Shown in pieces: positions 1 to 14,640 of a stretch of 64,000 nt of DNA. A program made the translations under genes and the position numbers. The notes beneath the pieces were generated by a model. The model ran no database searches, had not been told where the DNA came from, and saw nothing but the letters and a program-made list of their open reading frames with translations. Source of the stretch: Punica granatum (Eukaryota > Streptophyta > Magnoliopsida > Myrtales > Lythraceae); assembly GCF_007655135.1 (NCBI RefSeq), contig NC_045130.1, positions 28,144,605 to 28,208,604 of the forward strand, read 5' to 3'. How positions within the stretch are numbered: the first letter of the stretch is position 1; the number at the start of each line of letters is the position of its first letter.

Positions 1-4
1 CTGA

Positions 5-148
5 GTATCTTCGATTGAGGATCAATCAAGTGAAAGAGAGTCGACTGCGCCAATGATGGCTGGACATAAGGCTCCTGCGAGTTGGTTCAGTGGAGAATAT
101 GACTTTTCTCCCGTGGATAGTAACTTATCACATCTCATGAACTTCTGA
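5..148 (+). CDS. 3'-terminal exon of an unidentified gene (partial)
   Basis: An open frame runs from the left edge to a TGA at 146-148. It encodes about 47 residues ending in a hydrophilic, Ser-rich tail (…SWFSGEYDFSPVDSNL…MNF). The frame is closed by a TGA at 2-4. The exon therefore probably begins at an AG acceptor at 4-5 (ctgAG|TATC), which fits a last exon whose upstream exons lie outside the window. Codon use looks normal and there is no internal stop. I do not recognise the family. The LINE that follows sits about 60-150 bp past the stop codon, so it may lie in the 3' UTR or immediate flank of this gene. It could also be a chance ORF. Confidence 0.35.
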   Translation, partial: VSSIEDQSSERESTAPMMAGHKAPASWFSGEYDFSPVDSNLSHLMNF

Positions 149-199
149 AGTTATGTAGGGTTCGTTTGGTTTTCTTTTATCCATTTGGATGCTTATGAA

Positions 200-1464
200 A
201 TATTAGGGTTGCATTTTTGAATGCACACTCTGCTTAGATGCACTTAGGAATGCCTTATGGGAGTTTATTTCAATCTCTTTCACCATTTGATGGGGTTGAT
301 GATATTGAAGCAAATTCGGTTCAGTCGAATCCAATTCTTGAAATACCACATCGTTGTTCATATGCTTTGAGAAATATACTGAAGCTGAGAATGCATTCTT
401 ACCTCTTATTAGGCATTTGATTGGAGATGGGGAGAGAACTTGGCTTTGGTGTGACAATTGCCATCCTCTGAGTCCTCTCTATTCAGCTTTGCGAGGGAGG
501 GGAATTTGGTGTTATCGTTTAAATTCTCACTCTAGAGTTGCTAAAGTCATTGATGGTAATTGTTGGAGTTGGAAGATCTCGAGGATTCCTGAAATGGAGA
601 CCATAATAGAAGGTTGCAAGTCTATTGTTCCTTGTGAAGGAAAGGAGGATGTAATTACATGGATTGCTCACCCTAAAGGGCAGTTCATTGTTTTAAGTGC
701 CTGGAATGTATTTAGAAGGAAAGCTGCTGTGAATACTTGGCATAGACTCATTTGCTCTTCTCCATCTATATCTCGGCATTGCTTCATTTCTTGGCTTGCT
801 GCTGGTAATAAGCTTAAAACTCTAGACACGGTTGCTGAATGGAAAGGAGGAGTGGACATCACGTGTGTTTACTGTCATGGTGCTGTTGATAGTAGAGATC
901 ATCTCTACTTTGATTGTGCTTTCTCCACCAGTATTTGGAAGACTGTTTTGCATAAGCTTGGTGAAAGGAGAATTCCTCGAGTTTGGAGTTTTGAGTTGCA
1001 GCGGGCTTCTATCAAATATAAAGGGAAGTCTCTGAGGGCTGCTATTGCTAGATCGGCATGGCATGCCTGTAAATATCATATTTGGAAAGCGAGGAATGGA
1101 AATATTTTTGAAGGGATTGCTCTCTCGGAAAGCAAGGTGGTGGAGTGCATCAAGCAAGATGTGGAGTGCAGGTTAATGGGAACTAAGGGTCTGCATCAAA
1201 AAGTTCGAAATGGTTGTTAGATGATTGGGGACTCGCTTAACTGTCTTCAGCTGCTTCTGATGTCTGTCTGTAATTGTCTTTGTACCTATCAGCTTTTTGG
1301 GTCCGTTTGACTGCACCTTTTTAGGGCCTGCGAGCCTGATTTGATTAGGCTATGAGCCTTTCCTTTTTTTTTCTTTTTTTTTTTTGAGTTGAGGCATGTT
1401 TGTACCTTTCTGTTGTGTTTGGCAGTATCAATAAAGAGCATGCGCTGATCGATCGAAAAAAAAG
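200..1464 (+). mobile_element. 5'-truncated LINE (non-LTR retrotransposon), ORF2 C-terminal part
   Basis: An uninterrupted frame at 354-1217 encodes 288 residues resembling the C-terminal part of plant LINE ORF2. It includes the Cys/His segment of the zf-RVT region (C-x2-C … RDHLYFDC with W and K around it) typical of plant L1 elements downstream of reverse transcriptase. The reverse transcriptase and endonuclease domains are missing, so this is a 5'-truncated copy, as is usual for LINEs. Downstream lie a T/C-rich 3' UTR, a possible AATAAA-like signal (caataaagag near 1430) and a short A tail at about 1456-1464. The 5' boundary is uncertain; the region 200-354 reads as ORF2 in other frames only weakly. 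The frame being still open suggests a fairly recent insertion. It is not a host gene. Confidence 0.75.
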
Positions 1465-1978
1465 AAGCTGAAACTGATGACAATTTTTTTATGGTTGCCT
1501 TTTGGTTGAAAGAAGCATGTTGCTGGCGGAGGATGATTGCTGGGAAGATGGGATTGTGTAACGTAATTTCATGTATGTGACTGCTTTCTTAAATCCATAT
1601 ATTAATTCCTTGGAATCTTTTGCGACTGGAACCATAGACAGGTCACTTAATCAATATATGTAAAGTTGGTCACATAGTACAAAACCAATTCGCTCCATTT
1701 AATTTGGACGTGAAGGTGAGTTGTCCAAATTCTTTTTTTGACCGTTGCTTTGCACATTTGATCAAAATGCATGTCAAACATGTATAGTTCCTTCATCAAA
1801 GCATATACTACGACAAACGTAAAAGAGAGAACAAAGACGTCTGCTGAAGCATGAGATTTGTGTTAATCTATCAAGTACACTATTAGCATAGCGGTAAAAC
1901 ACCAATCCCTACCAACAGCAACAAAAGAAGGATGTTCATTCAGAGTCTCAGACACTGCTATAAAGATCAATACTAACC

Positions 1979-2010
<32 letters not shown>

Positions 2011-4980
2011 TATATTAGCCACATAAACAGAATTCATGAATTGTAGGGTTCACTACCCGCGCGATGCCACGGGTTGGGTTTGTAATATTAGTTGTGTAAA
2101 AAAGAATGTAAGGTAAAACAAATAATAAAATTTTATATCTAAAAGTTATGAACTCTCTTTGATAATAAATTATCCGATTTTTTCAAAAAATTATACTAAT
2201 TAATATTTATACAGTACAAAACTAACATATCTCTATGAAATTTTTAATCAAAAAAACCAACCCACCCATCCATTTACACCCATACTGATAATCTTGATTT
2301 AAATTATTAATAATTCTAATTAGAAAATCATGATCATAATACAATGGATCTTAAATGACTCGGTCATTTAAGTGGATGAACTTTACTTGCATTAGGTGTT
2401 TGATATTTAGTAAAAGCATCTCGTTGTAACAACCAAGTCAATACCTAAGTGAAATTAGTCTCAGCCAATATGCTAGCATAACCTTGCATTTCACCGAAAG
2501 ATACGGATATTTCTAATATCACAAATAAAAAGAGATTATTTAAATTGGTGATAATAGATTATTTTTTTGCTAACATGGATCAATTTTAGGAGACTCAGCG
2601 CTTGTGATATAAAAAAATCCACAAAGAATTTTATTCTTTAGTAGGTTGGCATTGCTCAAACATAGCGAACTTGTTAGACTTTCACATACCACGGCGTACA
2701 CTGGAGAAAAGAAGAATTTATAAATTGAAATTATATAAAAAATATACAAAAACTAAAATTAAGGTAGGGTGGGTTCATGTTGGTGGGAAACCTCACTCCA
2801 CAAACAAAACACGAAAGATTCTGCACTTGCAAACTAAAATTTGGGAATTAAATAGCGTTCCTAATTTGTATATTTAGTACCTTTAACACGAAATTTCTCC
2901 TGATTTTTCTAAATAAAAGTTGAATGAGAAGTATTTTTTCAGAAATAAGTAGTTCGACTATAACAAAATTCTTTTAATTGTTTTCTAAGTAAAAGTTGGC
3001 AAAAAGTATTTTTCGGAAATAAGTGTCCCACTACAAGGACCGAATTTGGCACAATGGGTTAGTTGGATGATGTGGCACCTTATTTGAGTCAAATTTGAGA
3101 ATATTGGAAAAAGGGAAAATTTTAAAAAATAAAAAACAGATAGGCGAGTGGGGAAAATATCTCCACCCGAGTGCATATCTAGCTGTTAATACAAAATTTC
3201 TCATGATTTTTCTAAATAAAAGTTAGGGGCGAAGTATTTTTCAGAAATAAGTGGTTTGACTATTACAGAATCTTTTCCAATTAAAAGTCAGGGAGAAGTA
3301 TGTTTTGAAAATATGTATTCGAAATACAACAACTGGATTATTTGGCGTAACGGGTTGACCGTATTATGCGACACTTTATTTGAGTTGGATCTGAAAATAT
3401 TGGAAAAAAGGGAAATTTTTCAAAGAAAAGGTTTGAAAATGTTGTAAAAAGGAAAATTTTTAAAAAGTAATTAAGAAATGATTATGAATTAAAATTAAAA
3501 AAAAAAACACACAAGAGGCGAGTGGGCAAAATAATCCCACTCGCCCCCTGGTTCTTACGGACCAGGTTTTACCTTATTATAAATAAATAGATTCCGCTCA
3601 CTAGCCAACCAACGAAATTCGACAACATTCTGACCCTACAGGGAAGGGCACTTAAACGGTTCTCCAAAAATTCAGTGTCCAAATAGTCCTTAAAATAACA
3701 GGCTTCCATTTCTTCCAAAACTGTGGCTTTCTCGAGTAAAAAGCCCGACAATGAAAAGGTGGTCCTTGAGGTAACCATACTCCTCGTCGACTGAAACAGA
3801 AATCTGTTTGAGTTCTGGCTCGAAGCACGAAGGCACAGGGTCCTGAAGTCATGATGTATATCAGTTTATGAACATGAGGTTCTTTATATCAATTCAAGCA
3901 AGAATACAGGTAGATGTGATGCCTGCATAAATTCGAGATTTCTAAGACGAGGAGATCTTCCGAGTACCATCAATAAGACCCTGAAAGCCAAAAGATATTC
4001 TGTTGTCCCTTCCAATATCAACCAGGTCACATTACAGAATAGAGGAAGGGCGTCGAAGAGCTCATCCCGTGCCCGTGCCAGGTCCTAATGATGGAACAAA
4101 AATGTAAAACTCTTTCTGGACAGAAGCCGATCAGGATCTCCAGGCAGCCAACTCCAAATGGCAAGCACACGCATGCACCATGAATGAACACTGAAAAGCA
4201 GCAAGCTGAGAACATGGAAATGCGATACAAATGAAGATCTTAAAGGGCTTAATCAAGCAGTGAATGGCATTGATTGATTAATCCCTTGAATTTTGACATC
4301 TCTGTCCAATACCTGCCTGCTTACATGGGTATTCGACAAATATGGGTTAATTGCAAAAATTCCCCCAAACTAATAATGATGAAAACCATCCCCTCATGAT
4401 CGACATGTTTTCTCACTTTCAGTTTTTCTAACTTATTATTCTTTTATGTTTTTATCGTTTCAATGTTTTCAAATTTCGAAATTATTAAAGATGTTCATTA
4501 GAATACTCTGGAAATATTCTAACTTTGCTCGGTGGCCACTAAGGGCTCATGTTGGCCGCCACCACGCTTGACGAGGCTCACAACTCCTACCTTCATCTTT
4601 ATTTTTATTATAATTATTTATATTATTTGATTTTAAAAATTAAAATAATTATAAATATTAAAGATATAATCCATGAAATATTCTAACGATTTTAGTCAAC
4701 ATAGTCAAATTGGGACATAATGTCAGTTTTTTTCCCTAAAAATGGGAGTATAATTTATTTATAATTATTAAATGTGGTTGTTTTCCATGTGTGCACAAAA
4801 ATATTCTATCAAAACAAAATCGATTTATTACGCAATGAAAAATAAATAAATAAAACCGATTCGAAAGATCAGTTTCACAATAACCATATGTTTGTTGACT
4901 CTGGTCCTTTTTGGGAAAATAAGAGCATGGAGGAAACTTCTGGGGCCAAAATTAAATTAACCCTTTTAGTTTAGGTGCTG
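1465..4980. other. Repeat-rich spacer between the LINE and the pseudouridine synthase gene
   Basis: No gene is supported here. It holds a (TA)n microsatellite at about 1979-2006. It also holds a repeat with an ACCCGCG/CGGGT-type motif at 2050-2510, related to sequence at 45690-46890. Two direct copies of a roughly 300-bp module lie at about 2885-3185 and 3186-3550, the second ending in a perfect short hairpin. The unique-looking stretch 3560-4240 has ORFs of fewer than 70 codons with no recognisable family. The remainder is AT-rich. Confidence 0.5.
2885..3550. repeat. Two direct copies of a ~300-bp module ending in a GCGAGTGGG hairpin
   Basis: Copy 1 (about 2885-3185) and copy 2 (about 3186-3550) share ordered blocks: an AAATTTCTC-TGATTTTTCTAAATAAAAG start, GAAGTATTTTTC-GAAATAAGT, a TTATTTGAGT…GAATATTGGAAAAA block, and GGCGAGTGGG near the end. 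Copy 2 closes with GGCGAGTGGG, a 9-nt loop and CCCACTCGCC (about 3517-3545), a perfect 10-bp stem. Copy 1 has a looser version (GCGAGTGGGG…CTCCACCCG). A related hairpin occurs at about 59372-59398. I do not recognise the family. A non-autonomous mobile element is the likeliest explanation. Confidence 0.5.
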
Positions 4981-4986
4981 TGTGCA

Positions 4987-5000
4987 TAAATATATATAAA
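4987..5000 (+). promoter_or_regulatory. Putative TATA box of the pseudouridine synthase gene
   Basis: The sequence AAATATATATAAAG lies about 90 bp before the proposed ATG at 5087. That places transcription start near 5025-5030 with a leader of about 60 nt. The stretch is in an AT-rich setting, so this rests on spacing and consensus only. Confidence 0.45.
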
Positions 5001-5086
5001 GAAAAATATATATCACCGTGCCCATTCGTTTCCTTTCTGCCGCTCTGTTCGTTCAGTCCCCCCTAACACGCACCGCAGCAGCGGAG

Positions 5087-8000
5087 ATGGGGGCTCCCAG
5101 CCTAGCTTCCCTGCTCGGCAACGGCCTAGTGAGCTGCCGGAGCTACGTTCCTCCGCCGATGTCCCTTCTCCGAACTTTAGCGGCGACCCAGCTTGTCCTC
5201 AAGAAGCCTCGGAGTCCCTGCTTTTCCCGGCGTCTATGGAGCTCGAGGACCGGAGCTGTAACATGTGAAACCGCTAAGTCAGATGTTATCTACACTTCAC
5301 CGCCTCCTCCTGTTAATGGGTACTAAGTCTTCCTCCTTACACTCTCATGATTTACTCTCAGTCTTCGTTTTGTGTGATTGAATAGTGTTACAGCTTTTTT
5401 TGGTATGATAACCTCTTTGCCTGTCTTCTTCACCATAGACTAGAACTTTTACTCCGCACCGTGTTATTCTGCAATTACTTGGGTACCCTTTGTATGTCTG
5501 CTGAGGAATCGAAGCAAAAGTCTTGACATTGTGAAGGATTGAACAGTCCATTTTTATCTGGTCTTGTTTCCCGGGTCATGGGGTGTTAAGGGCACACTCA
5601 TGTTTTATGTATTGTGGTTGGCTTAATCCATTGAACATACCCTTGGCAGTAGCAAACCGTAGCATGAGATTCGGTAGTGACCGAGTATGTTACATTGTCG
5701 GGGCACATTGCTGGTGTTACGTATTCAGCCAGAACTAGAAGTGAAAAGATAATTTCCTTTCATGGAAAAGACTTTTATTCGCATTGTATTTCCAGGACAG
5801 ATGAGGAAGAGGTTGCTGATTGGAACACACTGATATGGTGTGATGGAATATTTGAGGTGATTAATAGTTATACGATGATACCTAATCGTCCCAATAAGTT
5901 GGTCAAGAAAAGGAAAATTGCTTTATGTAACTAGTCATGCGTTCGTAGTTCTCTTTACAAACAAATCTCCTAACAGCATGTTTGGGATCCTCTTAAATGG
6001 AAGAATTCAATTGATCACAGAGAGAGTGTATGTGAATAAATTAGTAATTAAGTGTTGTAGATTATAAGTTGGAAATTTGTTTATTATACTCAATAGATGT
6101 CCATGTAGTTACTGTCTTTATCAAGCCATTTGTTGTTGTGTTCTGCTTTTTAACCTAATTATGTCTGCGGTGATTTTTCTTCACTCACTCCAATGGCTTC
6201 ATTTCAGCTGAACGCTTGAAGTAGTGAATTTTGTCTGGACCCTTGTTTATATGCTTGGAAAGGGTTCAAGACAATCGAGTTGTAATTGCTCATCAATCAC
6301 TTCCAAAGTTGATATATATTCAATTTTTCAATGTAAACTAACTTTTCTTTGTCCCCTTGCTTTTTCCCTTTCAGATACCCAGAATATAACCGGCTACTGC
6401 CATGTCCCTTACACAACACACCGCCCAGAGTTGAACATTTGGTTGTTTCAGAAGGAGGACCTGCCTTAGATTACATCTCTAAAGCTCTGAATCTTCCTCC
6501 ACTGTGAGTAATTTTGTCTTGCATTCCCTTCCGTAACTATGGGATTCTATTGCTTTGTCCAAAAGTGTCTTGCTTTTCATCTTTCTATTTGACAACATAA
6601 ATATTTTTTTAGCTATGCAGCGAACCTGCTGGGGGATATTTCATGAAAGATATTTGCACAAAAACTTCTTTTTATTGGAAACATTATCTAGATGCTAATA
6701 GATATTCCAAAAGCAAATGGAGCCTAAGAGACCGCATATCATGTACTTTAGATTATTCCAGCGCAAAGCCCGATGAGAAAGATAAACAAAAATTTCATTC
6801 TTTGAAGGTTTGTTGCAGATCTTATTCAGTTTGGAGCTGTGCATGCTGCACTTGTATGTCCACAGCCTCCACCAAGTGCTACACCTGAGCAGATGAGGAT
6901 CTATAAAGAGGTCACAGATCCAGTGGTTTTAAAATCTAGGGCTTCCATTAAAGGTAAAACTGTACGAGAAGCCCAGAAGACATTTAGGATAACTGAACCA
7001 AACCAGTTTGTTGAAGCAGGATCATATTTGCGTATCCATGTACACCCCAAGCGCTTCCCCAGGTAACTTTGAATATCAAATTTGTACTCAAATGTTTTTC
7101 CCTAAATTTATTCTTCTGGTTGTACATCATGAATTGCAATTTGAAATTTGTACAAGATTAATCTCAAATGGTCTCCCTGCAGTGTAAATGCATTCGTGTT
7201 TGGTGACAAATCTAGAGAGTTTCCAAGACTTTAGTTGACTTTAATTAAAGGGTGTAATTTGAGGGCATTAAATCTGGTAGGTGCCAAATTGAAATTAGAT
7301 CTCTTTTGAATGTTGCCACTGAGAGACATTTTCTTCACTCTTCCTTCTGATTTCTAGTTGTTTGAAGATTCATGGCGGTGCTGAACATCTGATTGTATGC
7401 CATATTTTTTCTTCAAATAACACTTCGAAGAGATTTATGTTTAATTTCTTAGCGACAAGACATTCACTTATGATTCCCCATAATAGCTGACTTTGTATCA
7501 ACACTATTTGTCCCTTTACTCCTTGTATACTATATATACGTGCGCTGATTACTTTTCTATCAGGTGCTATGAAATCGATTGGAGATCAAGAATAATAGCT
7601 GTGGAGGATTCATATGTGGTGTTGGACAAACCTGCTGGTACTTCTGTATGTATCTGATTTGTCTCATAACTTAACAACTTTCTTTTGAAATTTGATAAGG
7701 CATAATGAATATAAACCTAGGAGAGGAGGTTGAACTTGAAAGTCATTCTCATGTTGTCTGAAACTAGCTTTAAGTTCTAACTTCTGATTTATTCCTCAAG
7801 ATACCATAAAGAGATCCCAATGGAAAGTGAGGCAGGCTTTCAGATCCACTTTTCCCTGCGATATGCAGTTCTTATAGACAATGATTATTTTATAATTTAC
7901 ATATGTTTTATTTATTTTTAAGGCAGCGTTCTCCAATGATTTGGCTAATAAGTAATCTGTGCAAAACTATTTAAGAATGGGTTTTTTCCTCATACTCATG

Positions 8001-9700
8001 TCACTTTTACATTCGGTACTGTTAATAGAAAATGCTTTATATTTCAAATAACATGATAGGAAGAAAGAATCTGAGGTTTCTTCTAACTTCCCCACATCTG
8101 GGAACTCGATTCTTGCATTTATTTTCTTCTCAGAGTCACCCACTGATTGCTTTCTTTTGATTCTTGCATATTCGTAGGTAGGGGGAACTACTGACAACAT
8201 CGAAGAGAGTTGTGCAACTTTCTCAAGTCGCGCCCTTGGTCTCGAAGAACCACTCAAGACTACTCATCAGATTGATAATTGCTCAGAGGGATGGTAATTT
8301 TCTGAAGGAATTTGAGGTTGTTATTACTGTTCTCGGTGGCATATTGTCCATGGATGAAAGGATGAAAGATGTTTGGACTTTATTGCAGTGTTGTGTTTGC
8401 TAAGACAAAGGAATACTGCTCAATTTTTCATGGAAAAATAAGGGTAAGTCAGCAATTCTATTTACCCAAACATCTAGTGTAACCTCCTTCATTAAGTGAT
8501 GTCTTAAAGCAAAAGAAATAGTAATTAATTTCAGTCCATCCATTATAGCTTCCTGATTTACTGATGGATGATTTTTCCCGATACTAAGGACAAAATGGTT
8601 AAGAAGCTATATCTTGCTCTTGCTGCTGCACCTGTGCCAGTCGGAATCGTAACACATTACATGCGCCCAGTTAACATGGCCCCGAGAATTGTTTCTGAAG
8701 GTAATAATTTATTTGCTAAAGGTTGCCCCAGTCCATGATCTGGTCTGGTTTAAAGCTACTGATCTTTATCTTATTTAACTCACACACATTATATTGATGA
8801 GTCCTACCAAAAAATACCTCTATAGAAATTCGAGTTCTTAATTCATTACTCTTCTGATCAAAACAAGCCCAGTTCTTTTTGGTCTAAGAATTCTTCGTGG
8901 CTTGCAGATTTTGTGAAGGGATGGCACCTGTGTCAGCTCGAGGTGATGGAATGTAAAAGAGTCCCTTGGCCGAACTCTATCATTGAGGAGAAGTATAATA
9001 TTGAAGACTGCGGGTGGCCCAAAAAGGATTTTGCATATGAGTGCAAAATCAACCTCTTGACTGGAAAAACTCACCAGGTTTATTCTCACTCCCTCTCCAA
9101 ACTAGAAGCTTAAACCTTGGGATTGCAAAGAATTAATTGTGAAAATTCACATGAAAAGGGTCAAACTTGGATAATCAAGTATATTTGACACATCTAACCT
9201 TGCTTAAATGGGTTTGATGTGTTTAGACAGAAGACGTGAGTGTCGAACACCCGAACTTCTAGACGTTGCCTACCCTTTGAGATATTGTCTTACTAATGAA
9301 TGCAGAGTTATTTTGAAATATTAACTTACTGATGAAGGCAGAGTTATTTTGAAGTAACCGCTTACTGATGAATGCGAAATTACATTTCAAGATTGATGAT
9401 TTAGATGAGCTTGTAATGCAGATCCGGACACAGCTAGCTGCCCTTGGTGCACCCTTAGTGGGCGACTCGATGTACATGCCCTCCGCAATTGCAGAAATGG
9501 CCAATCCTGGGATTAACCCATTTGGGAAGCTCAAAACATTGTATACTAATGAGACCGATAAAGCTGTCGCTGTTGAACAGTGGATAGCACAGCATGGGAA
9601 GGAGCCCTCAGTAGCAATTGGCCTTCAAGCGTGCCAGATTTCTTGGGATGATGATACGCACATTTATAGGGCAGAGTCCCCGTGGTGGAGATATGAATAG
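5087..9700 (+). CDS. PUS6: RNA pseudouridine synthase, RluA family, PUS6-like, organellar (9 exons, 476 aa)
   Basis: Converts uridine to pseudouridine in RNA. The plant PUS6 group is annotated as plastid-targeted, but the substrate is not visible here. Exons, all with consistent phases: 5087-5319, 6375-6503, 6808-7062, 7564-7645, 8178-8293, 8389-8443, 8589-8700, 8908-9077 and 9422-9700. The joined frame is 1431 nt with no stop before TAG. Residues 1 to about 65 are Ser/Arg/Pro-rich with few acids, like a transit peptide. Residues of about 95-205 form the N-terminal, S4-like part (PALDYISKALNLPPL; YLRIHVHPKR). The catalytic motif is HQIDNCSEG with Asp266; HQID is a variant of the usual HRLD. 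The C-terminal motif is GKTHQIRTQL…GAPLVGDSMY. The ATG at 5087 is preferred because the only earlier in-frame codon is a GTG. All donors are GT. Its 3' end was duplicated downstream. Confidence 0.9.
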
Positions 9701-10328
9701 GTTCAAAGAACTCATACTTGTTGAGAAGTATAATTATGAGTCCTTGATATTCTACTTTTCACACTAAGAGCTTTTCATTCCAAATTTAGTGCTTTTCCTG
9801 GCTGCGATATTTTTTTGGCCATTTTTCCTTTTGATCTTTTCTAGCATGAGGGAGAAATTTCCTTTGATTTTTTTTTTCCAGCTAGAGTACTCACTGACAT
9901 ATTAATGTAATTCATCATTTTTTGTGATCATACACAATTGATTGTTGAAGTTCTGGTTTCAGATGTCTCTGGTGAAAATGGCTTTCTGAAACTTTACAAA
10001 ACCTAAAGTTACCTCTTTTTGGTTCTAGGAAATTATGACGTTTGCCAAATTTTTATTGTTTCTAAAATAAATGAGGAAATTACAAGGAAAACAATCGTTA
10101 AATAACCCTTTGGAAGACTTATTTGATTGTAAATTTCAATAGACTGCAATCTGACCCATTTCTTTAGGTTATTATTCTTCATTTCTTGTTGATGAGAAAT
10201 GAGAAAACTGAAGGATTGGTAACAATTTCTTTTTCTAAGTGAGAGCTAGCTTTAAGTATGAAGATGTGTATAGGTATTTGTATACATGTACACTTTGTCT
10301 CTCCATCACAGTTGAAAGTGCGTTATGT

Positions 10329-10650
10329 GTAAGGGTGTGTTTGTTTCAACTTAATCCAACAAGTGCTTAAAATTTAGTTATAATTTAGTTATGAGGGAAA
10401 ATGAAGGGGAGAAGGAGGGAAAGATGAGATATGAATTTCTAAATTACTTAATCATTAAGTTAAAAACTACTTAATGAGTTAAGTAAAAAAATATGACTTA
10501 ATGAAATAAGTCATTTTTAACTTATTGGTACTTTTTAACTCCTCAAAATACATCTTCTCATCCTTATCAATCCTCTCATCTTCTTATACACTTCTTTTCT
10601 TAACTAATTAAGTGCTTAATTTTTAAGAACTTAATTTATCAAATGCCTCT
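10329..10650. mobile_element. Small MITE-like inverted-repeat element
   Basis: The left end (TGTGTTTGTTTCAACTTAA… with AGTGCTTAA inside) and the right end (…TTAAGCACTT… AACTTAATTTATCAAATGCC) are imperfect inverted repeats around an AT-rich core. The matching position in the duplicated unit near 14640 lacks this block. It may have inserted after the duplication, although copy B has also lost flanking sequence there. Confidence 0.35.
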
Positions 10651-10707
10651 TAAGTCATTGACTTCATCCGTTGGCCCTTGCTGCTGGCTAATAACACGAT
10701 GAGTTGA

Positions 10708-13157
<2,450 letters not shown>

Positions 13158-13559
13158 CTGTTATCTCACCACCAATTCAACCAGATCAATTCCTTTCTTC
13201 TTCTTTCCATTGCAATTATTTTTTAATATTAATCAATATACTTAATAGACTATAATTAATGCAGGGGAAGGCAAAATTAATTACTTGAAAATTCAAATCA
13301 GTTTTTAACCCCAGTTGCTTTGTTGATGAATTCCTTTTCTGTTTTTCCCTATTCACAGAAAATGGTAATGCTGTCAGAGGATTTCTTGGGCATATTTTAC
13401 CATCACATGTAAGATACTAGAGTTTAGGCCTGCGATACCTGCTCTGTTACAATTACTTCTAAAAATTTCGATTCATTGACCTCATGAAATAGTGAGAGAA
13501 CTTTCCTCCATTTATTTGCAGCCACATGCTATAAAATATCATGAAAAGTTTGGATTTTT

Positions 13560-14640
13560 CCAGGAAAAATTAATCTTCTGGAAAAACGCATCAAGTTTAT
13601 TCTCACTCAATCTCCTTCCCCTTTCAACTAGAAAGTTTAAACTGCGAGATTTAAAAATTAATCGCGAACGTTTTTGTGAAAAAAATATCTAAATACGATA
13701 GACAAGCAAATTTTAACACAGTTGAACATGTTTAGATGGGTTTGGCGTGATTAGACAAGACGTGCTTAACCTTGACCAAAAGCCAAACTTCTAGATGTTG
13801 TCTACCCTTTAAAATATCGACTTACTGATGAATGCAAACTTTCTTCAAAAAAATCGACTTACTGACGAATGCGGAGTTACACGTCAAGATTGATTTAGGG
13901 GTGCTCGTAATGCAGGTATTGGGCCCTCGGTGCACCATAGCGGGTGACCCGATGTACATGCCCTCTCTGCAGTCATAGAAATGGCCAATCCCAGGGCTAA
14001 TCTGTCGGGGAAGCTCAAACTATTGTATACAAATTAATAAGACTGACAAAGCCGTGACTGTTGAATAGTAGATAACACGACATGGGAAGGAGCCCTCAGT
14101 AACAACTGACCTTTCAAGCATGCCAAATTTATTGGGATGATGACAAGCACATTTGTAGGGCAAGGTCCCGATTGTGAAGATATTAATAGTTTCGAAAAGC
14201 TCATACTTGGTGAGAAATTTAATTATGAGTCTTCTTTTCCTATCACGCTAGCTAAGAGCTGATCCAAATTAAGTACTTCTAGGTGAGATATTGTTTTGAT
14301 CTGTATTCCTGTGCATCACTAAGACAGACATTTTGATTGTTTCTTACTCGAGGGAAATGTTGCCTTCGATTTTTATTAGTTGGTGTAGTCACTATGGTAT
14401 CAATGCAACTCATAATTAATTTTGTGGCCGTGCATTGAATTCATCAATGAGATGAACTTTACTAAGCCCAAAATCACCCTTTATTGGTTGTAGGAAGTTA
14501 TGAGAAATATTACATGGAATACAGTTTGTACATCACCCCTTCGAAGACATGTTTTGACTATATCGGTAGATTGCAATCTAACCCCTTCTTTTCTTTTTGT
14601 TACTATTCTTCATTTCTTAAAGATGAGAAATGAGAAGACT
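13560..14640 (+). repeat. Duplicated segment: copy of 9040-10215 (synthase 3' end and flank)
   Basis: Sequence from about 13560 to 14640 aligns in order with about 9040-10215: the end of synthase exon 8, intron 8, exon 9 and more than 450 bp of 3' flank. Shared landmarks include TTTATTCTCACTC, AACTTCTAGA-GTTG, two CTTACTGA-GAATGC motifs, GATGTACATGCCCTC, and GAGAA-ACTGAAGGATTGGTAA near the end. Identity is clearly below 100% with many indels, so the event is not recent. Confidence 0.85.
13916..14189 (+). pseudogene. Dead copy of the pseudouridine synthase last exon
   Basis: Corresponds to exon 9 (9422-9700) of the intact gene. Conserved blocks include ATGCAG before the exon, GGTGACCCGATGTACATGCC, ATAGAAATGGCCAATCC, CATGGGAAGGAGCCCTCAGT, TTGGGATGATGACAAGCAC and the terminal TAG. 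The start has lost the IRTQLAA coding bases, and the frame is broken by stops (for example gaatagtag near 14060) and indels. No upstream synthase exons accompany it, so it is a fragment carried by the tandem duplication. Confidence 0.85.

Noticed and set aside
5677..5934. 85-codon plus-strand ORF
   Set aside because: It lies within intron 1 of the pseudouridine synthase gene and has no family resemblance.
6604..6650. Candidate exon after ATTTTTTTAG near 6612 in the synthase gene
   Set aside because: It has no usable donor and hits a stop. The acceptor at 6807 instead gives LFVADLIQFGAV in phase and joins all exons.
10340..10640. Idea that the block between the synthase and GH1 copy A is a shared bidirectional terminator
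   Set aside because: The sequence is better explained as a small inverted-repeat element, and the equivalent spot in the second unit lacks it.
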